Source: Oryzomonas sagensis
Lineage (GTDB): Bacteria > Desulfobacterota > Desulfuromonadia > Geobacterales > Pseudopelobacteraceae
Direction of reading: 5' to 3'
Length of the DNA stretch: 64,000 nucleotides
NCBI RefSeq assembly: GCF_008802355.1
Contig: NZ_VZRA01000003.1
Span: forward strand, 216,449 to 280,448
A program made the position numbers and the translations under genes. This document shows positions 18,796-28,578 of this stretch, piece after piece; the stretch's first letter is position 1, and each line of letters begins with the position of its first letter. The notes under the pieces were generated by a model. The model was not told where the DNA came from, did not search any database, and saw nothing but the letters and a program-made list of their open reading frames with translations.

Positions 18796-18939
18796 CTGGC
18801 CGTTGCAATATGCCCCATTGTACGTTTCAAAAGGTCGTCGGCATGTAACTCTCGGATACCATGCGTTTTTACGAGATGGCACGAGAGTTGATAGGTGTCA
18901 AATGCACCGTACCCCATGCCCGGCACGACGGAGACATCA

Positions 18940-19359
18940 ATGGCACGATCACTTCAGCCCGCACACATCGAGAACGATGGCCAACAGAAACAAAGAACGA
19001 TATTGGTGGTCGATGATGAGTTGCTGGTGCGGCAAATGTTGCAGGATTGCCTCGAGGAGTACGGTTTTACCGTGCTTACCGCTACGGACGGGGTAGATGC
19101 ATGCGGGCTTTTCATGAAGGAATTCGCCCGGATCGACCTGTTGGTGAGCGACGTGCTCATGCCGAGGATGAACGGCTTTTATGCCTATCAGGTCATGTGC
19201 AGGATCAAGCCGGGGTTGAAGGCCATTTTGGTGAGTGGCTACCCAGATAGCGCCGATATGATCAACGAAGGGAACATAAATATTCCGGAATTCCTGTCCA
19301 AGCCGATCAGCCCCAGGGAATTGATCTCGAAGATTCACGCAATGCTGGGTAACGTATGA
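18940..19359 (+). CDS. Stand-alone response-regulator receiver protein
   Basis: A 139-residue CheY-like domain with no output domain. Acidic pair D25/D26 (ILVVDDE), phospho-acceptor D71 in LLVSDVLMPRMNG, and conserved K121 in FLSKPIS. The start is ambiguous: a GTG at 18895 and an ATG at 18916 are in frame. I chose the ATG at 18940 because GGAG is 6 bases before it. No kinase is adjacent. The unusual AT-rich repeat region upstream may control it. Its partner and output are unknown. Confidence 0.85.
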   Translation: MARSLQPAHIENDGQQKQRTILVVDDELLVRQMLQDCLEEYGFTVLTATDGVDACGLFMKEFARIDLLVSDVLMPRMNGFYAYQVMCRIKPGLKAILVSGYPDSADMINEGNINIPEFLSKPISPRELISKIHAMLGNV

Positions 19360-19465
19360 CGGCTCAGGCGGAGAAGTACTGCGCGGCGTGAGGATGGCAA
19401 TCGCAAGAAGGTGCGGTAATGATGCCGGAATACCCGGCAAAAATGAGAAACGCGGTATTTTGTAA

Positions 19466-19504
19466 ACAAAAACGCCCCCTTCGAGCAAGGAGGCGTTTTT
19501 GTTG
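19466..19504. terminator. Bidirectional-looking terminator between receiver gene and ilvC
   Basis: AACAAAAACGCC... pairs with ...GGCGTTTTTGTT around a loop containing TTCGAGCA, with A-runs and T-runs on the two arms. Confidence 0.8.
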
Positions 19505-19543
19505 TCTCGGGCTTCGACCCGGCTTCTTTTTGTGGTAATTTAT

Positions 19544-19571
19544 TGACAGCTGTCGGGGAATGTACTATTTT
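19544..19571 (+). promoter_or_regulatory. Putative sigma-70 promoter for ilvC
   Basis: Perfect TTGACA at 19544-19549, a 16-base spacer and TATTTT at 19566-19571, leaving a leader of about 65 bases before the ilvC ATG. Confidence 0.5.
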
Positions 19572-19623
19572 CAGAACTTGTTTTATCAACGGTTTGTACC
19601 GGTTTTTCCGGAAAATTTCGTAG

Positions 19624-20658
<1,035 letters not shown>

Positions 20659-20675
20659 AATAATTCTACGCATTC

Positions 20676-20707
20676 GACACCCCTTTGCCCGTTGGGAGAG
20701 GGGTGTC
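20676..20707 (+). terminator. Hairpin between ilvC and psd
   Basis: Perfect 9-bp stem GACACCCCT/AGGGGTGTC with a 14-base loop, 17 bases after the ilvC stop. No T-run follows, so termination is uncertain; it may be a processing or stability element. Confidence 0.4.
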
Positions 20708-20727
20708 TGCGTGTTCAGGCAGGTTGC

Positions 20728-21387
20728 ATGAATAAATCGACCCCATTTGCCAGAGAAGGTTATCCCTTCATCGCTTGTTCCGCCGGATTGACGCTTCTTT
20801 TGGCCGTGGCCGCCTGGAAATGGTGTTCTCTGGCGCTGGCTGCTTCTGCTGCGCTGTTCTGCGTAGCGACCCTGTTCATCCTCTACTTCTTTCGTAATCC
20901 CGAGCGTACCCCGCCCATTGACGGGCACGCGATAGTTGCCCCTGCCGACGGGACGGTGATCGTGGCTGAGTGCGTTCCCGAGACGCCGCTCGGCATCCCG
21001 GCGCTCAAGATCAGTATTTTCATGTCGGTCTTCAATGTGCACGTCAACCGCGTCCCCTTCGACGGCACGGTAGTAGACACCTTTTACCATCGCGGCAAGT
21101 TCTTTGATGCCCGTGACGGCCGGGCCTCCTTCGAAAACGAGCGCAACGGCATCGTCCTGGAAACCGCCGGCGGTGTTCGGCTGGCTTTCGTGCAGATTGC
21201 CGGCCTGGTTGCGCGGCGAATCGTGTGCTACGCCCGGACCGGGGATTCGTTGAAACGGGGGGAGCGTTACGGGCTGATCCGCTTCGGGTCGAGGGTGGAT
21301 GTGTACCTGCCGGTTGACGTCCAGCCGCTGGTAAAGCTTGGAGATGTAACCGTGGCGGGTGAAACCGTGCTGGGGCGTCTCGCATAG
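20728..21387 (+). CDS. psd: Phosphatidylserine decarboxylase (short, proenzyme)
   Basis: Makes phosphatidylethanolamine from phosphatidylserine. 219 residues, matching the short Psd form. There are N-terminal hydrophobic segments, then FFRNPERTPP, APADGTV, SVFNVHVNRVPFDG, and the self-cleavage site with its pyruvoyl-forming serine in RFGSRVDVYLP near the C-terminus. The ATG at 20728 has AGG a few bases upstream and places the family N-terminus correctly; an earlier in-frame start at 20692 overlaps the hairpin. The next gene, pssA, supplies its substrate. Confidence 0.95.
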   Translation: MNKSTPFAREGYPFIACSAGLTLLLAVAAWKWCSLALAASAALFCVATLFILYFFRNPERTPPIDGHAIVAPADGTVIVAECVPETPLGIPALKISIFMSVFNVHVNRVPFDGTVVDTFYHRGKFFDARDGRASFENERNGIVLETAGGVRLAFVQIAGLVARRIVCYARTGDSLKRGERYGLIRFGSRVDVYLPVDVQPLVKLGDVTVAGETVLGRLA

Positions 21388-21403
21388 GCGGAGAAAGCGT
21401 GGC

Positions 21404-22198
21404 ATGAACTCTGAACTGAATGAAAAAAAGGCAGATAGAGCCGAAAATATTAAAAAAGGCATCTATATCCTGCCCAACCTGTTTACGACCGGGAGCATGT
21501 TTGCCGGTTTCTACAGCATGGTGGCCAGCCTCAACGGCAATTTCGATGTCGCTGCGCTCTGGATCTTTGCCTCTGCCGTTTTTGACGGCTTGGACGGCAA
21601 GGTCGCCCGCCTGACCGGAACGACCAGCAAGTTCGGCGTCGAGTACGACTCCCTGGCCGACCTGGTGTCGTTTGGGGTGACCCCGGGGTTGATGATGTAT
21701 GCCTGGGCGCTCAAACCGTTCGGCCGTCTCGGTTGGCTGGCGGCGTTCCTGTTCGTGGTCTGCGGCGCGCTGCGCCTGGCGCGTTTCAACGTTCAGGTCA
21801 ATACGGTGGAGAGCAAGCGTTTCGTGGGGTTGCCCATCCCGGCGGCAGCCAGCATGGTGGCCGCAACCGTCCTTTTGTTCCATCATTTCGGCTGGCCGAG
21901 CACGTACAAACGGCTGGCTATTCTCGTCCTGATCTACCTTCTTGCCTTCCTGATGGTGTCGGGATTCCGCTACTACTCATTCAAGGATCCGGCGCTGATC
22001 AAGCGGCAGCCCTTCGGCTTCCTGCTTCTGGCCGTGGTGCTGCTGATCGTTGTGGCCGCCGAACCGGCGGTGATGACCTTTGGCATCATGCTCGCGTATG
22101 TTGTGTCCGGCCCATTGGGGTTCGTGGTCGGATGGCCGCGCCGCCGCCGCTTGGAAAAGGCGGTGCATAAGGGGCATGGAGCGGCTGCCGGACGCTAG
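21404..22198 (+). CDS. pssA: CDP-diacylglycerol-serine O-phosphatidyltransferase
   Basis: Integral membrane enzyme that makes phosphatidylserine, 264 residues. The CDP-alcohol phosphotransferase motif is complete: DGLDGKVAR, then G and YDSLAD with the metal-binding aspartates (residues about 60-85). Several membrane helices follow. I chose the ATG at 21404 because GGAG lies 10 bases upstream. It pairs functionally with psd immediately before. A family B repeat element starts 2 bases after its stop. Confidence 0.95.
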   Translation: MNSELNEKKADRAENIKKGIYILPNLFTTGSMFAGFYSMVASLNGNFDVAALWIFASAVFDGLDGKVARLTGTTSKFGVEYDSLADLVSFGVTPGLMMYAWALKPFGRLGWLAAFLFVVCGALRLARFNVQVNTVESKRFVGLPIPAAASMVAATVLLFHHFGWPSTYKRLAILVLIYLLAFLMVSGFRYYSFKDPALIKRQPFGFLLLAVVLLIVVAAEPAVMTFGIMLAYVVSGPLGFVVGWPRRRRLEKAVHKGHGAAAGR

Positions 22199-22199
22199 C

Positions 22200-22320
22200 A
22201 GGTTGTTGAAAAACAGCCATCAGGCCTTCATCCTCGAAGGCCCTTTTGCGCGGCGTAGCGCTGCTACGCCTCCGCAGGGCCTTTTGCGGGTGCGACGGTC
22301 CGACTATTTTTGAACAACCT
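22200..22320. repeat. Inverted-repeat element, family B copy 2
   Basis: 121 bases with ends AGGTTGTTGAAAAACAG and inverted CTATTTTTGAACAACCT (15 of 17 matching). It shares almost its whole length with the outer parts of the element at 6502-6700, including GCCATCAGGCCTTC and GCGGCGTAGCGCTGC. An inner palindrome (about GGCCCTTTTGCG... to ...GCAGGGCCTTTTGCG) suggests a strong fold. It lies between the convergent pssA and phosphodiesterase genes. Confidence 0.8.
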
Positions 22321-22354
22321 GAGTTTTTCAATAGCCTGTTAGAGAATACGGGGA

Positions 22355-22825
22355 TCAGGGGATGTCGTGCAGGCGGGCGTTGATGGACTCTTCCGAGATT
22401 TCGATGGTGGCGAACGTCTTGTTGGCCGCTGTCCGCGTCAGCGTGCCGGGATTGAGGAACAGGATGCCGGATGTGGTGATGCAGGTGGCGCGATGACTGT
22501 GACCGAACAGCACTATGTGGGCGCAAACCTCGACCGCCCGTTGTTTCAGTCTTTCCAGCCCGCCCTTGACCCCGTAAGCGTCCCCATGCACCAGCAAAAC
22601 ACGTTTGCCCTCACATTCCCACAGCACCTCCCGCGGCACCGAGGCGTCGTGGTCGCAATTGCCGGAAACGGCGATGACGTCAAGATGCGTCAGGTTGCGC
22701 AGCAGGTTTGCGTCCTCCATGCCGTCCCCGAGATGGATGACGGCGTCCACAGGCTCCGTCAGGCTGTGGGCCTGCAGGGCAGGGGCAAAATTGCCGTGGG
22801 TATCGGACACCACCAATACTTTCAT
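22355..22825 (-). CDS. YfcE/MJ0936-type metallophosphoesterase
   Basis: A 156-residue calcineurin-like phosphodiesterase. Metal-binding motifs DTHGN (residues 8-12), HLGD, GNCD, VHGD and GHSH are all present, in the YfcE/MJ0936 order. The physiological substrate is unknown. It has no clear ribosome site before the ATG at 22825; TACACT, a possible -10, stands only about 9 bases upstream, so its mRNA may have a very short leader. It is divergent from sppA. Confidence 0.88.
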   Translation of the reverse strand: MKVLVVSDTHGNFAPALQAHSLTEPVDAVIHLGDGMEDANLLRNLTHLDVIAVSGNCDHDASVPREVLWECEGKRVLLVHGDAYGVKGGLERLKQRAVEVCAHIVLFGHSHRATCITTSGILFLNPGTLTRTAANKTFATIEISEESINARLHDIP

Positions 22826-22890
22826 GGTGATAGTGTAGCAGAAGTCGGGGTGTCATGGCACCCAAAAATTGTCGACCCGGGTGGCCCTGC

Positions 22891-23778
22891 ATGATAAAGA
22901 AAATTGCCTTGATCTTCCTTGCCGCCGCGGCAGCCTTCCTGATCCTCTTTGCCGGCTCCCTGCTGATTGCCAAGGCGATAATCGGGGGAATGGATGCCAA
23001 GCTGGCGGACAAGGAGGGTGTTGGACTATTGGAGGTCCGGGGGATGATCCTCGACTCCAAGGACACGATCCGCCAGCTGCGCTATTTCCTCAAACAGGAA
23101 AACATCAAGGCGGTGGTGCTGCGGGTTGATTCACCCGGCGGGGTGGTGGCGCCGTCCCAGGAGATCTACGAAGAGGTCAAAAAGTTTGCCGCCAAGAAGA
23201 AGATCATCGTTTCCATGGGGAGCCTGGCCGCCTCGGGCGGTTACTACATCTCCGCTCCGGCCACGCTGATCTACGCCAATCCCGGCACCATCACCGCCAG
23301 TATCGGCGTGATCCTCAAACTTTCCAATATCGAAACGCTGATGGACAAGATCGGTATCAAGTCCTATACCCTCAAAACCGGCAAGTTCAAGGATTCCGGC
23401 TCGCCGCTGCGGGAGCTTTCCCCGGAAGACCGCGCCATGCTCCAGGCGGTCATCGACAATACCCATGAGCAATTTGTCCGGGCGGTGGCAGCCGGGCGCA
23501 AATTGCCGCTCGAAGATGTGCGCAGGATTGCAGACGGCCGCATCCTCTCGGGTGAACAGGCCAAGGGGCTGAAGCTGGTCGATCGGCTGGGAACCCTCCA
23601 GGACGCCATTGATGAGGCTGGTCGCCTGGCCGGCATCGCCGGTGATCCCGAGGTTATTCACGCTCCCAAGAAAAAAATCGACTACCTGGATGTGTTGGCT
23701 GACGGCATGGAAGGCAAATTCAGCGGCACTCTGAGGAATGCCGCCGGCGGGATGCGCTTGATGTACGAAGCGGAGTAG
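22891..23778 (+). CDS. sppA: Signal peptide peptidase SppA (short type)
   Basis: Membrane-anchored serine peptidase that removes leftover signal peptides, 295 residues. One N-terminal helix (residues 4-28). The ClpP/SppA fold shows LRVDSPGGVVAPSQEIYEE, the nucleophile serine in MGSLAASGGYYIS, and the general-base lysine in KTGKFKDSGSPLRE. I chose the ATG at 22891 because it gives a proper Lys-then-hydrophobic anchor; the earlier start at 22855 adds 12 unlikely residues. Ribosome sites are weak for both. Confidence 0.93.
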   Translation: MIKKIALIFLAAAAAFLILFAGSLLIAKAIIGGMDAKLADKEGVGLLEVRGMILDSKDTIRQLRYFLKQENIKAVVLRVDSPGGVVAPSQEIYEEVKKFAAKKKIIVSMGSLAASGGYYISAPATLIYANPGTITASIGVILKLSNIETLMDKIGIKSYTLKTGKFKDSGSPLRELSPEDRAMLQAVIDNTHEQFVRAVAAGRKLPLEDVRRIADGRILSGEQAKGLKLVDRLGTLQDAIDEAGRLAGIAGDPEVIHAPKKKIDYLDVLADGMEGKFSGTLRNAAGGMRLMYEAE

Positions 23779-23793
23779 GGGAGCGGCGCGAAT

Positions 23794-23849
23794 GGTGAAT
23801 GGTGGAAAGCGCTTTTTTGCCGCCCGGCCTTTCACCATACACGATTCAC
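23794..23849. repeat. Imperfect inverted repeat between sppA and the DAHP synthase gene
   Basis: GGTGAATGGTGGAAAG (23794-23809) faces CTTTCACCATACACGATTCAC (23829-23849). The genes converge here, so it may act in termination, or it may be a third kind of small dispersed repeat (only one copy in this window). Confidence 0.4.
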
Positions 23850-23859
23850 ATCGTGCATT

Positions 23860-24915
23860 TCACCTTTTCGCCTTACGCAGCCGGTCGTGGGCGGCGAGAA
23901 TGATCCTTTCGGTCGTGGACCAGTCGATACAGGCATCGGTGATGGAAACGCCGTATTTCAACTGGCTGGGATCGGCAGGGATTTTCTGGCTGCCGGCCTC
24001 CAGGTTGCTTTCGATCATGACGCCGGAGATGGAGCTGTTGCCGTCCATAACCTGCTGGATGACGCTTTCCAGGACCTCCGGCTGTTTCTGGTAATCCTTG
24101 TTGGAGTTGCCGTGGCTGCAGTCCACCATGATGGTGGGGAACAGCCCGTTCTTTTTGAGGCTCTCTTCGGTGGCGGCGATATCTTCCGGGGTGTAGTTGA
24201 CCTTGCGGGAGCCGCCCCGCAAAACGATGTGGACGTCCGGGTTGCCGCTGGTCTGGATGATGGAGGTCCGCCCCTCGCGGTTGATGCCGAGGAAGCTGTG
24301 GGGGTGCTGGACCGCCTTCATGGCGTCCATGGCGATCTGCAGATTGCCGTCGGTGCCGTTTTTGAAGCCGACCGGAAACGAGAGGCCGCTTGACATCTCC
24401 CGATGGGTCTGGGACTCGGTTGTCCGGGCCCCGATGGCGCCCCAGCTGATCATGTCGGCCAGGTATTCGGGCGTAATCGGGTCCAGCATCTCGGTGGCCA
24501 CCGGCACGTTCAGGGATGTGATCTTCAGAAGCAGGCCACGGGCGATGCCGAGCCCCTTGGAAATCAGGTGGCTGTGGTCCATATCCGGGTCATTGATCAG
24601 CCCTTTCCACCCGATGGTGGTGCGCGGCTTCTCGAAATAGGTCCTCATGACCAGGAGCAGGCGGTCTTCGACCTTGCGGGACAGCAGTGCCAGGCGTTTG
24701 GCATATTCAACGGCGGCCAGCGGGTCATGGATCGAACAGGGGCCGACCACCATCATCAGGCGCCGGTCCCGGCGATGGATGATCTCCTTGACACGTTCGC
24801 GGCTCGTGTTGACGAACTCGCGGTCACGGTCGGAGAGCGGAAAGACCTGCCGCAGTTCCGCGGGAGCGATGACAGGCGTTATGGCGGTGATCTTGAGGTT
24901 GTTGGTCTTAATCAT
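23860..24915 (-). CDS. 3-deoxy-7-phosphoheptulonate (DAHP) synthase, class I
   Basis: First step of the shikimate pathway, from phosphoenolpyruvate and erythrose 4-phosphate. 351 residues, AroF/G/H type: MVVGPCSIHDP near residue 54, RTYFEKPRTTIGWKG, GARTTESQTHREMSSGLS, and DCSHGNSNKD with metal ligands. I chose the ATG at 24915 because GGCGGA lies 7 bases upstream; an earlier in-frame ATG at 24960 adds 15 unrelated residues. Which aromatic amino acid feeds back on it cannot be told with confidence, so I give no isozyme letter. Confidence 0.95.
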   Translation of the reverse strand: MIKTNNLKITAITPVIAPAELRQVFPLSDRDREFVNTSRERVKEIIHRRDRRLMMVVGPCSIHDPLAAVEYAKRLALLSRKVEDRLLLVMRTYFEKPRTTIGWKGLINDPDMDHSHLISKGLGIARGLLLKITSLNVPVATEMLDPITPEYLADMISWGAIGARTTESQTHREMSSGLSFPVGFKNGTDGNLQIAMDAMKAVQHPHSFLGINREGRTSIIQTSGNPDVHIVLRGGSRKVNYTPEDIAATEESLKKNGLFPTIMVDCSHGNSNKDYQKQPEVLESVIQQVMDGNSSISGVMIESNLEAGSQKIPADPSQLKYGVSITDACIDWSTTERIILAAHDRLRKAKR

Positions 24916-25046
24916 GGTGTGTTCCGCCTTGTTCGAAAAATGTACTCGCAGCTTGTGCAAAATAGAACGATTAGCGTTGGTTTGTCAAATAGTTGTTTAC
25001 ACCACTTTGATGCCGTGTCCGGCCGTGTCCCCAAGGAGGGGCTGCT

Positions 25047-25673
25047 ATGTTCTCGAGTGACGTTGCCATCCAATTCCTGACCATCGGCGGAGTGGCTATT
25101 GCCATTATTGTGGCAGTCGCCTGGTCCACCAAGTCGGTTATCGTGCACGAAATCAACAAACGGCACGACCTGTTCAAACAGCAACTCCATCTGGATGTCA
25201 CCCATACGCTCGACCAGTTCAGGAACGCCCTGACCGAGGAAAAGATGATCTTCGGCGCCATGCAGGACAGCAGGTCGGATTCCCTGGTTCAATTATACGG
25301 CATCATGATAGACATCGGCAAAAACGGCCGGATGCTTTCCCGGCCGGGGCAGAGCAATCTCGCGGCGGTTGTCTCCCTTGCCCAGGACTTCCTGACAGCC
25401 ATCCAGGAATTTTTCGATGTCTACCAGAAGAACGGTATCTATTTCAGCGACGAGTTCTGCTCCGCCATGAATGCCTTCATGGCAGAGGATGAAGGTATTG
25501 TTGCGGAAATCACCGCCACGGTCGGCACCCCTGCCGCCATTTTCCAAGATGAACAAAAGAAGATTGCGGATATCCAGCGGTCCTGGAGCACGTTTGAAAT
25601 GCGCATTCCTGTCATGATTGCGGAAATGAAGAAGGAGTTTCGCCGCTTGGTGGGCGGTTCCAAATGGTTTTAG
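25047..25673 (+). CDS. Membrane-anchored protein of unknown function
   Basis: 208 residues that I do not recognise. One N-terminal membrane helix (about residues 8-30), then a mostly helical soluble domain, probably cytoplasmic or periplasmic depending on orientation, with coiled-coil tendency (about 35-70 and 165-200). A strong AAGGAGG ribosome site supports the start. The start of gmhB overlaps its end by 10 bases, so the two are probably translated together. No catalytic motif is evident; a single cysteine lies mid-protein. Confidence 0.75.
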   Translation: MFSSDVAIQFLTIGGVAIAIIVAVAWSTKSVIVHEINKRHDLFKQQLHLDVTHTLDQFRNALTEEKMIFGAMQDSRSDSLVQLYGIMIDIGKNGRMLSRPGQSNLAAVVSLAQDFLTAIQEFFDVYQKNGIYFSDEFCSAMNAFMAEDEGIVAEITATVGTPAAIFQDEQKKIADIQRSWSTFEMRIPVMIAEMKKEFRRLVGGSKWF

Positions 25674-26239
25674 GCGCCGGCGCTCAGAAACGGGCCGTCT
25701 TCGTGGACCGGGACGGCACCATCAATGTGGAGAAGGACTACCTCTACCGGATCGAGGATTTCGAGTTTATCCCGGGGGCGCCGGAGGCGATCAGGCGTTT
25801 GAACGAGGCCGGTTTTCTGGTGGTGGTCGTTACGAACCAGTCCGGTGTCGCTCGGGGATACTACACCGAAGAGGATGTTGAAATCCTGCACCGTCATATT
25901 GCCGCCGAACTCGGCAAAGCGGGTGCGCGGGTGGACGCCTGGTATTACTGCCCCCACCATCCGGCGGGCCGGGGCAGTTACGCACTCCCCTGCCGATGCC
26001 GCAAACCCTTGCCGGGCATGCTTATGGAGGCGGCCTGCCGCCACAACATCGACCTTGCGGCCTCGGTCATGATCGGCGACAAACTGGCCGATATGAAGGC
26101 CGGGATTGCTGCCGGCTGCCGCACAATCCTGGTGCGAAGCGGCTACGGCGCCTCCGAGGAGGCGCGGGTCTTGTCGGGGACATCGGTGTATGACGACCTG
26201 CTGGCCGCTGTTCTCTCCCTGGTGCCCACGTGTGGATGA
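25664..26239 (+). CDS. gmhB: D-glycero-D-manno-heptose 1,7-bisphosphate 7-phosphatase
   Basis: HAD phosphatase of the heptose branch of LPS core synthesis. 191 residues. HAD motif I DRDGT begins at D15, motif II is VVTNQSG, and the loop YCPHHPAGRG...CRCRKP carries the zinc-binding Cys/His set typical of GmhB; IGDKLADMKAG is motif IV. Related histidinol-phosphate phosphatases look similar, so a His-pathway role is the main alternative. It overlaps the preceding unknown gene. A promoter for rfbA follows. Confidence 0.9.
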   Translation: MVLGAGAQKRAVFVDRDGTINVEKDYLYRIEDFEFIPGAPEAIRRLNEAGFLVVVVTNQSGVARGYYTEEDVEILHRHIAAELGKAGARVDAWYYCPHHPAGRGSYALPCRCRKPLPGMLMEAACRHNIDLAASVMIGDKLADMKAGIAAGCRTILVRSGYGASEEARVLSGTSVYDDLLAAVLSLVPTCG

Positions 26240-26242
26240 GGT

Positions 26243-26272
26243 TTGACAGGTTGCCGTCAGGCATGTCATAAT
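26243..26272 (+). promoter_or_regulatory. Putative sigma-70 promoter for rfbA
   Basis: Perfect TTGACA at 26243-26248, an 18-base spacer and CATAAT at 26267-26272 (five of six). It starts just 4 bases after the gmhB stop and leaves a leader of about 35 bases. Confidence 0.55.
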
Positions 26273-26310
26273 TATTGGTCACATTAAATCACCCGAAAAG
26301 GATTCCCCCC

Positions 26311-27210
26311 ATGCCTCTCGGTATCACCAAAGGTATTATTCTGGCCGGCGGCGCAGGCAGCCGCCTGTTCCCGTTGACCCTGGTGGCCAGCAAACAGCTG
26401 CAACCGGTCTACGACAAGCCAATGATCTATTATCCCCTGGCAACCCTCATGGCGGCCGGCATCAGGGATGTCCTGCTGATTTCCACGCCCCACGACACCC
26501 CCCGGTTCGAGAAGCTTTTGGGTGACGGTTCCCGCTGGGGCATCACCATCACGTATAAGGTTCAGCCCGAGCCCAAGGGGATCGCGCAGGCCTTCCTGGT
26601 CGGAGAGGAATTTATCGACCGCAAGCCGGTATGCCTGATTCTGGGGGACAATATATTCTACGGCAAGATGAATCTGGATCGTATCTTTGCGGAGTTCCAG
26701 GGAGGGGCGCGCATCTTCGGCTATCAGGTCAATGATCCCGAGCGCTATGGTGTCGTTGAGTTCGACGCATCGGGCAGGGTGCTCAGCATCGAAGAAAAAC
26801 CGAAAGAGCCTAAATCCCGCTACGCGGTCCCCGGTCTCTATTTGTACGATAGCACGGTGGTGGATACGGCCAAGTCCATCGCCCCATCACCGCGGGGAGA
26901 ACTCGAAATCACCGATGTCAACACGGCCTACCTGCGGCGCGGCGAGTTGACGGTGGAGCGGTTGGGGCGGGGCATCGCCTGGCTGGACACCGGCACCCAC
27001 AAGAGTCTCCTGGAAGCCAGTAACTTCATCGAAACCATCGAGTCGCGTCAGGGACTCAAGATCGCCTGTCTGGAAGAGATTGCACTGCGCCGCGGGTTTA
27101 TCGATTGCGTGCACATGAAGCAGCTCATTGATAAAACTCCTCATTCGAGTTACCGCGACTATCTCATGCGGGTATACGGTGAAAACGAGCTCTGCGGCAC
27201 AAACCAATAA
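26311..27210 (+). CDS. rfbA: Glucose-1-phosphate thymidylyltransferase
   Basis: Makes dTDP-glucose for dTDP-rhamnose and other deoxysugars of the O-antigen. 299 residues; start [17 protein letters not shown], then [25 protein letters not shown] and the C-terminal helical part. I chose the ATG at 26311 because AAAAGGA is 8 bases upstream; an earlier start at 26275 lacks one. The partner genes rfbB, rfbC and rfbD are not in this window. Confidence 0.95.
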   Translation: MPLGITKGIILAGGAGSRLFPLTLVASKQLQPVYDKPMIYYPLATLMAAGIRDVLLISTPHDTPRFEKLLGDGSRWGITITYKVQPEPKGIAQAFLVGEEFIDRKPVCLILGDNIFYGKMNLDRIFAEFQGGARIFGYQVNDPERYGVVEFDASGRVLSIEEKPKEPKSRYAVPGLYLYDSTVVDTAKSIAPSPRGELEITDVNTAYLRRGELTVERLGRGIAWLDTGTHKSLLEASNFIETIESRQGLKIACLEEIALRRGFIDCVHMKQLIDKTPHSSYRDYLMRVYGENELCGTNQ

Positions 27211-27278
27211 CCTGCGGGAGTAAGGCGGGAGACGACGGCCGGGCGGTCTGTTATTACGCCTGCATCGAGTTGACAGAT

Positions 27279-28097
27279 ATGGATTTTATTAAAAAATACG
27301 CGCTCTTCATCCTGACGGCGGTCGCCATCCTCGCGGCCCTGATCTTCTATTCCATCAATATCCCCCACAAACGCGATGCCAACATCGTCGAGCGCGGGAT
27401 CATGACCGTTTTCGGGCCGATTGCAAAGCCGTTTTTCCAATTGAGCGTCTTCGGCGAGACGGTCTGGACCAATTACCTCGATCTGGTGAATGTGCGCCAG
27501 GAAAACCTGCATCTGATTCAAGAGGTCAAGCTGCTTAACAGCCGTCTCATTGCCGCGGAAGAAATGGTGCTGGCAAACAAGCGCCTGAGCCAACTTCTGG
27601 ACGTCAAAAATTCGATCAAGGCGCCAACCCTGGCCGCCAGCGTGATCGGAGAGGACCTGAGTCCCTGGTTCGGAACCCTGGTCATTGATCGCGGAAGCTC
27701 CAGCGGGATCACCGAGGGGATGGCCGTGGTGGCGGCTGACGGTATTGTGGGCCAGATTGTCAAGGTGGCCCCCTCCAGTTCCCGGGTGCTGCTCTTGACC
27801 GATCATTCCAGCGGCATTGCCGCCACCATTCAGCGGTCGCGTGCCAGGGGCGTGGTCAAGGGTAAGGGGGACGGGCTCTGCCAACTTGAGTTCGCCACCC
27901 GCGGAGAAGATGTCAAGGTCGGAGACATGGTTGTTTCATCCGGCATCGGGGGGGTATTCCTCAAGGGGCTGCCGATCGGCGAGGTGACCATGGTGAAGCG
28001 CGGGGAGTATGGGATTTTCCAGACGATAACCATCCGTCCAACCGTGAATATCACCCATCTGGAGGATGTGCTCGTGGTGGTGAACACCCATGACTAA
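27279..28097 (+). CDS. mreC: Rod shape-determining protein MreC
   Basis: Bitopic protein of the elongasome that organises peptidoglycan synthesis along the cell side. 272 residues: one N-terminal helix (about 8-27), a coiled-coil (about 65-100), then the beta-barrel domain with VIDRGSSSGITEGMAVVAADG and the end GDMVVSSGIGGVFLKGLPIG. The ATG at 27279 is preferred over an in-frame TTG three codons upstream. No mreB precedes it; rfbA does. It overlaps mreD by 8 bases and heads the mreC-mreD-mrdA-rodA operon. Confidence 0.94.
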   Translation: MDFIKKYALFILTAVAILAALIFYSINIPHKRDANIVERGIMTVFGPIAKPFFQLSVFGETVWTNYLDLVNVRQENLHLIQEVKLLNSRLIAAEEMVLANKRLSQLLDVKNSIKAPTLAASVIGEDLSPWFGTLVIDRGSSSGITEGMAVVAADGIVGQIVKVAPSSSRVLLLTDHSSGIAATIQRSRARGVVKGKGDGLCQLEFATRGEDVKVGDMVVSSGIGGVFLKGLPIGEVTMVKRGEYGIFQTITIRPTVNITHLEDVLVVVNTHD

Positions 28098-28578
28098 AGT
28101 GGGGGTGGCACTGATCGTTATCGTGTCGGCTCTGATACTGCAGTCATCGGTGCTGCCGGTTCATATCGCTTCGCCCTTCAAGCCGGATCTGTTGCTGATC
28201 ATCGTGGTCTACCTGGCTTTGCGTGGTTCGTTCCAGGCGGGAGCGCCCCTGTCCTGGGGACTGGGGATTGTCAAGGACGTATTCAGCGGGATTTATCTGG
28301 GGCTCAATGCCTTTAGTTTTCTCCTCATCTTCCTGGTTATCAAGAATATTTCCGACCGGCTCTACACCGAGAGCGCGCCGCTTTTCGTGATAACCGCCAG
28401 CGTGGCCACCTTGAGTTGCGTCGCCATCAATCTTCTCCTGCTGGTCATGTTCACCGCGTCACCCGGCATTGCCTACTCAATGGGCCTCGGTTTGCTGCCC
28501 CATCTTCTGGTGAATGCCTTTGTCGCCTCCCTTGTCCCCCTTATTCCCGGTTTCGACCGCCCGCTGGAAACACCATGA
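28090..28578 (+). CDS. mreD: Rod shape-determining protein MreD
   Basis: Small polytopic inner-membrane elongasome protein of 162 residues with about five hydrophobic segments. The family feature PFKPDLLLIIVVYLALRGS and the following DVFSGIYLGLNAFSFLL are visible. It overlaps mreC in front and mrdA behind (ATGA), which fits a tightly coupled operon. Confidence 0.9.
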   Translation: MTKVGVALIVIVSALILQSSVLPVHIASPFKPDLLLIIVVYLALRGSFQAGAPLSWGLGIVKDVFSGIYLGLNAFSFLLIFLVIKNISDRLYTESAPLFVITASVATLSCVAINLLLLVMFTASPGIAYSMGLGLLPHLLVNAFVASLVPLIPGFDRPLETP

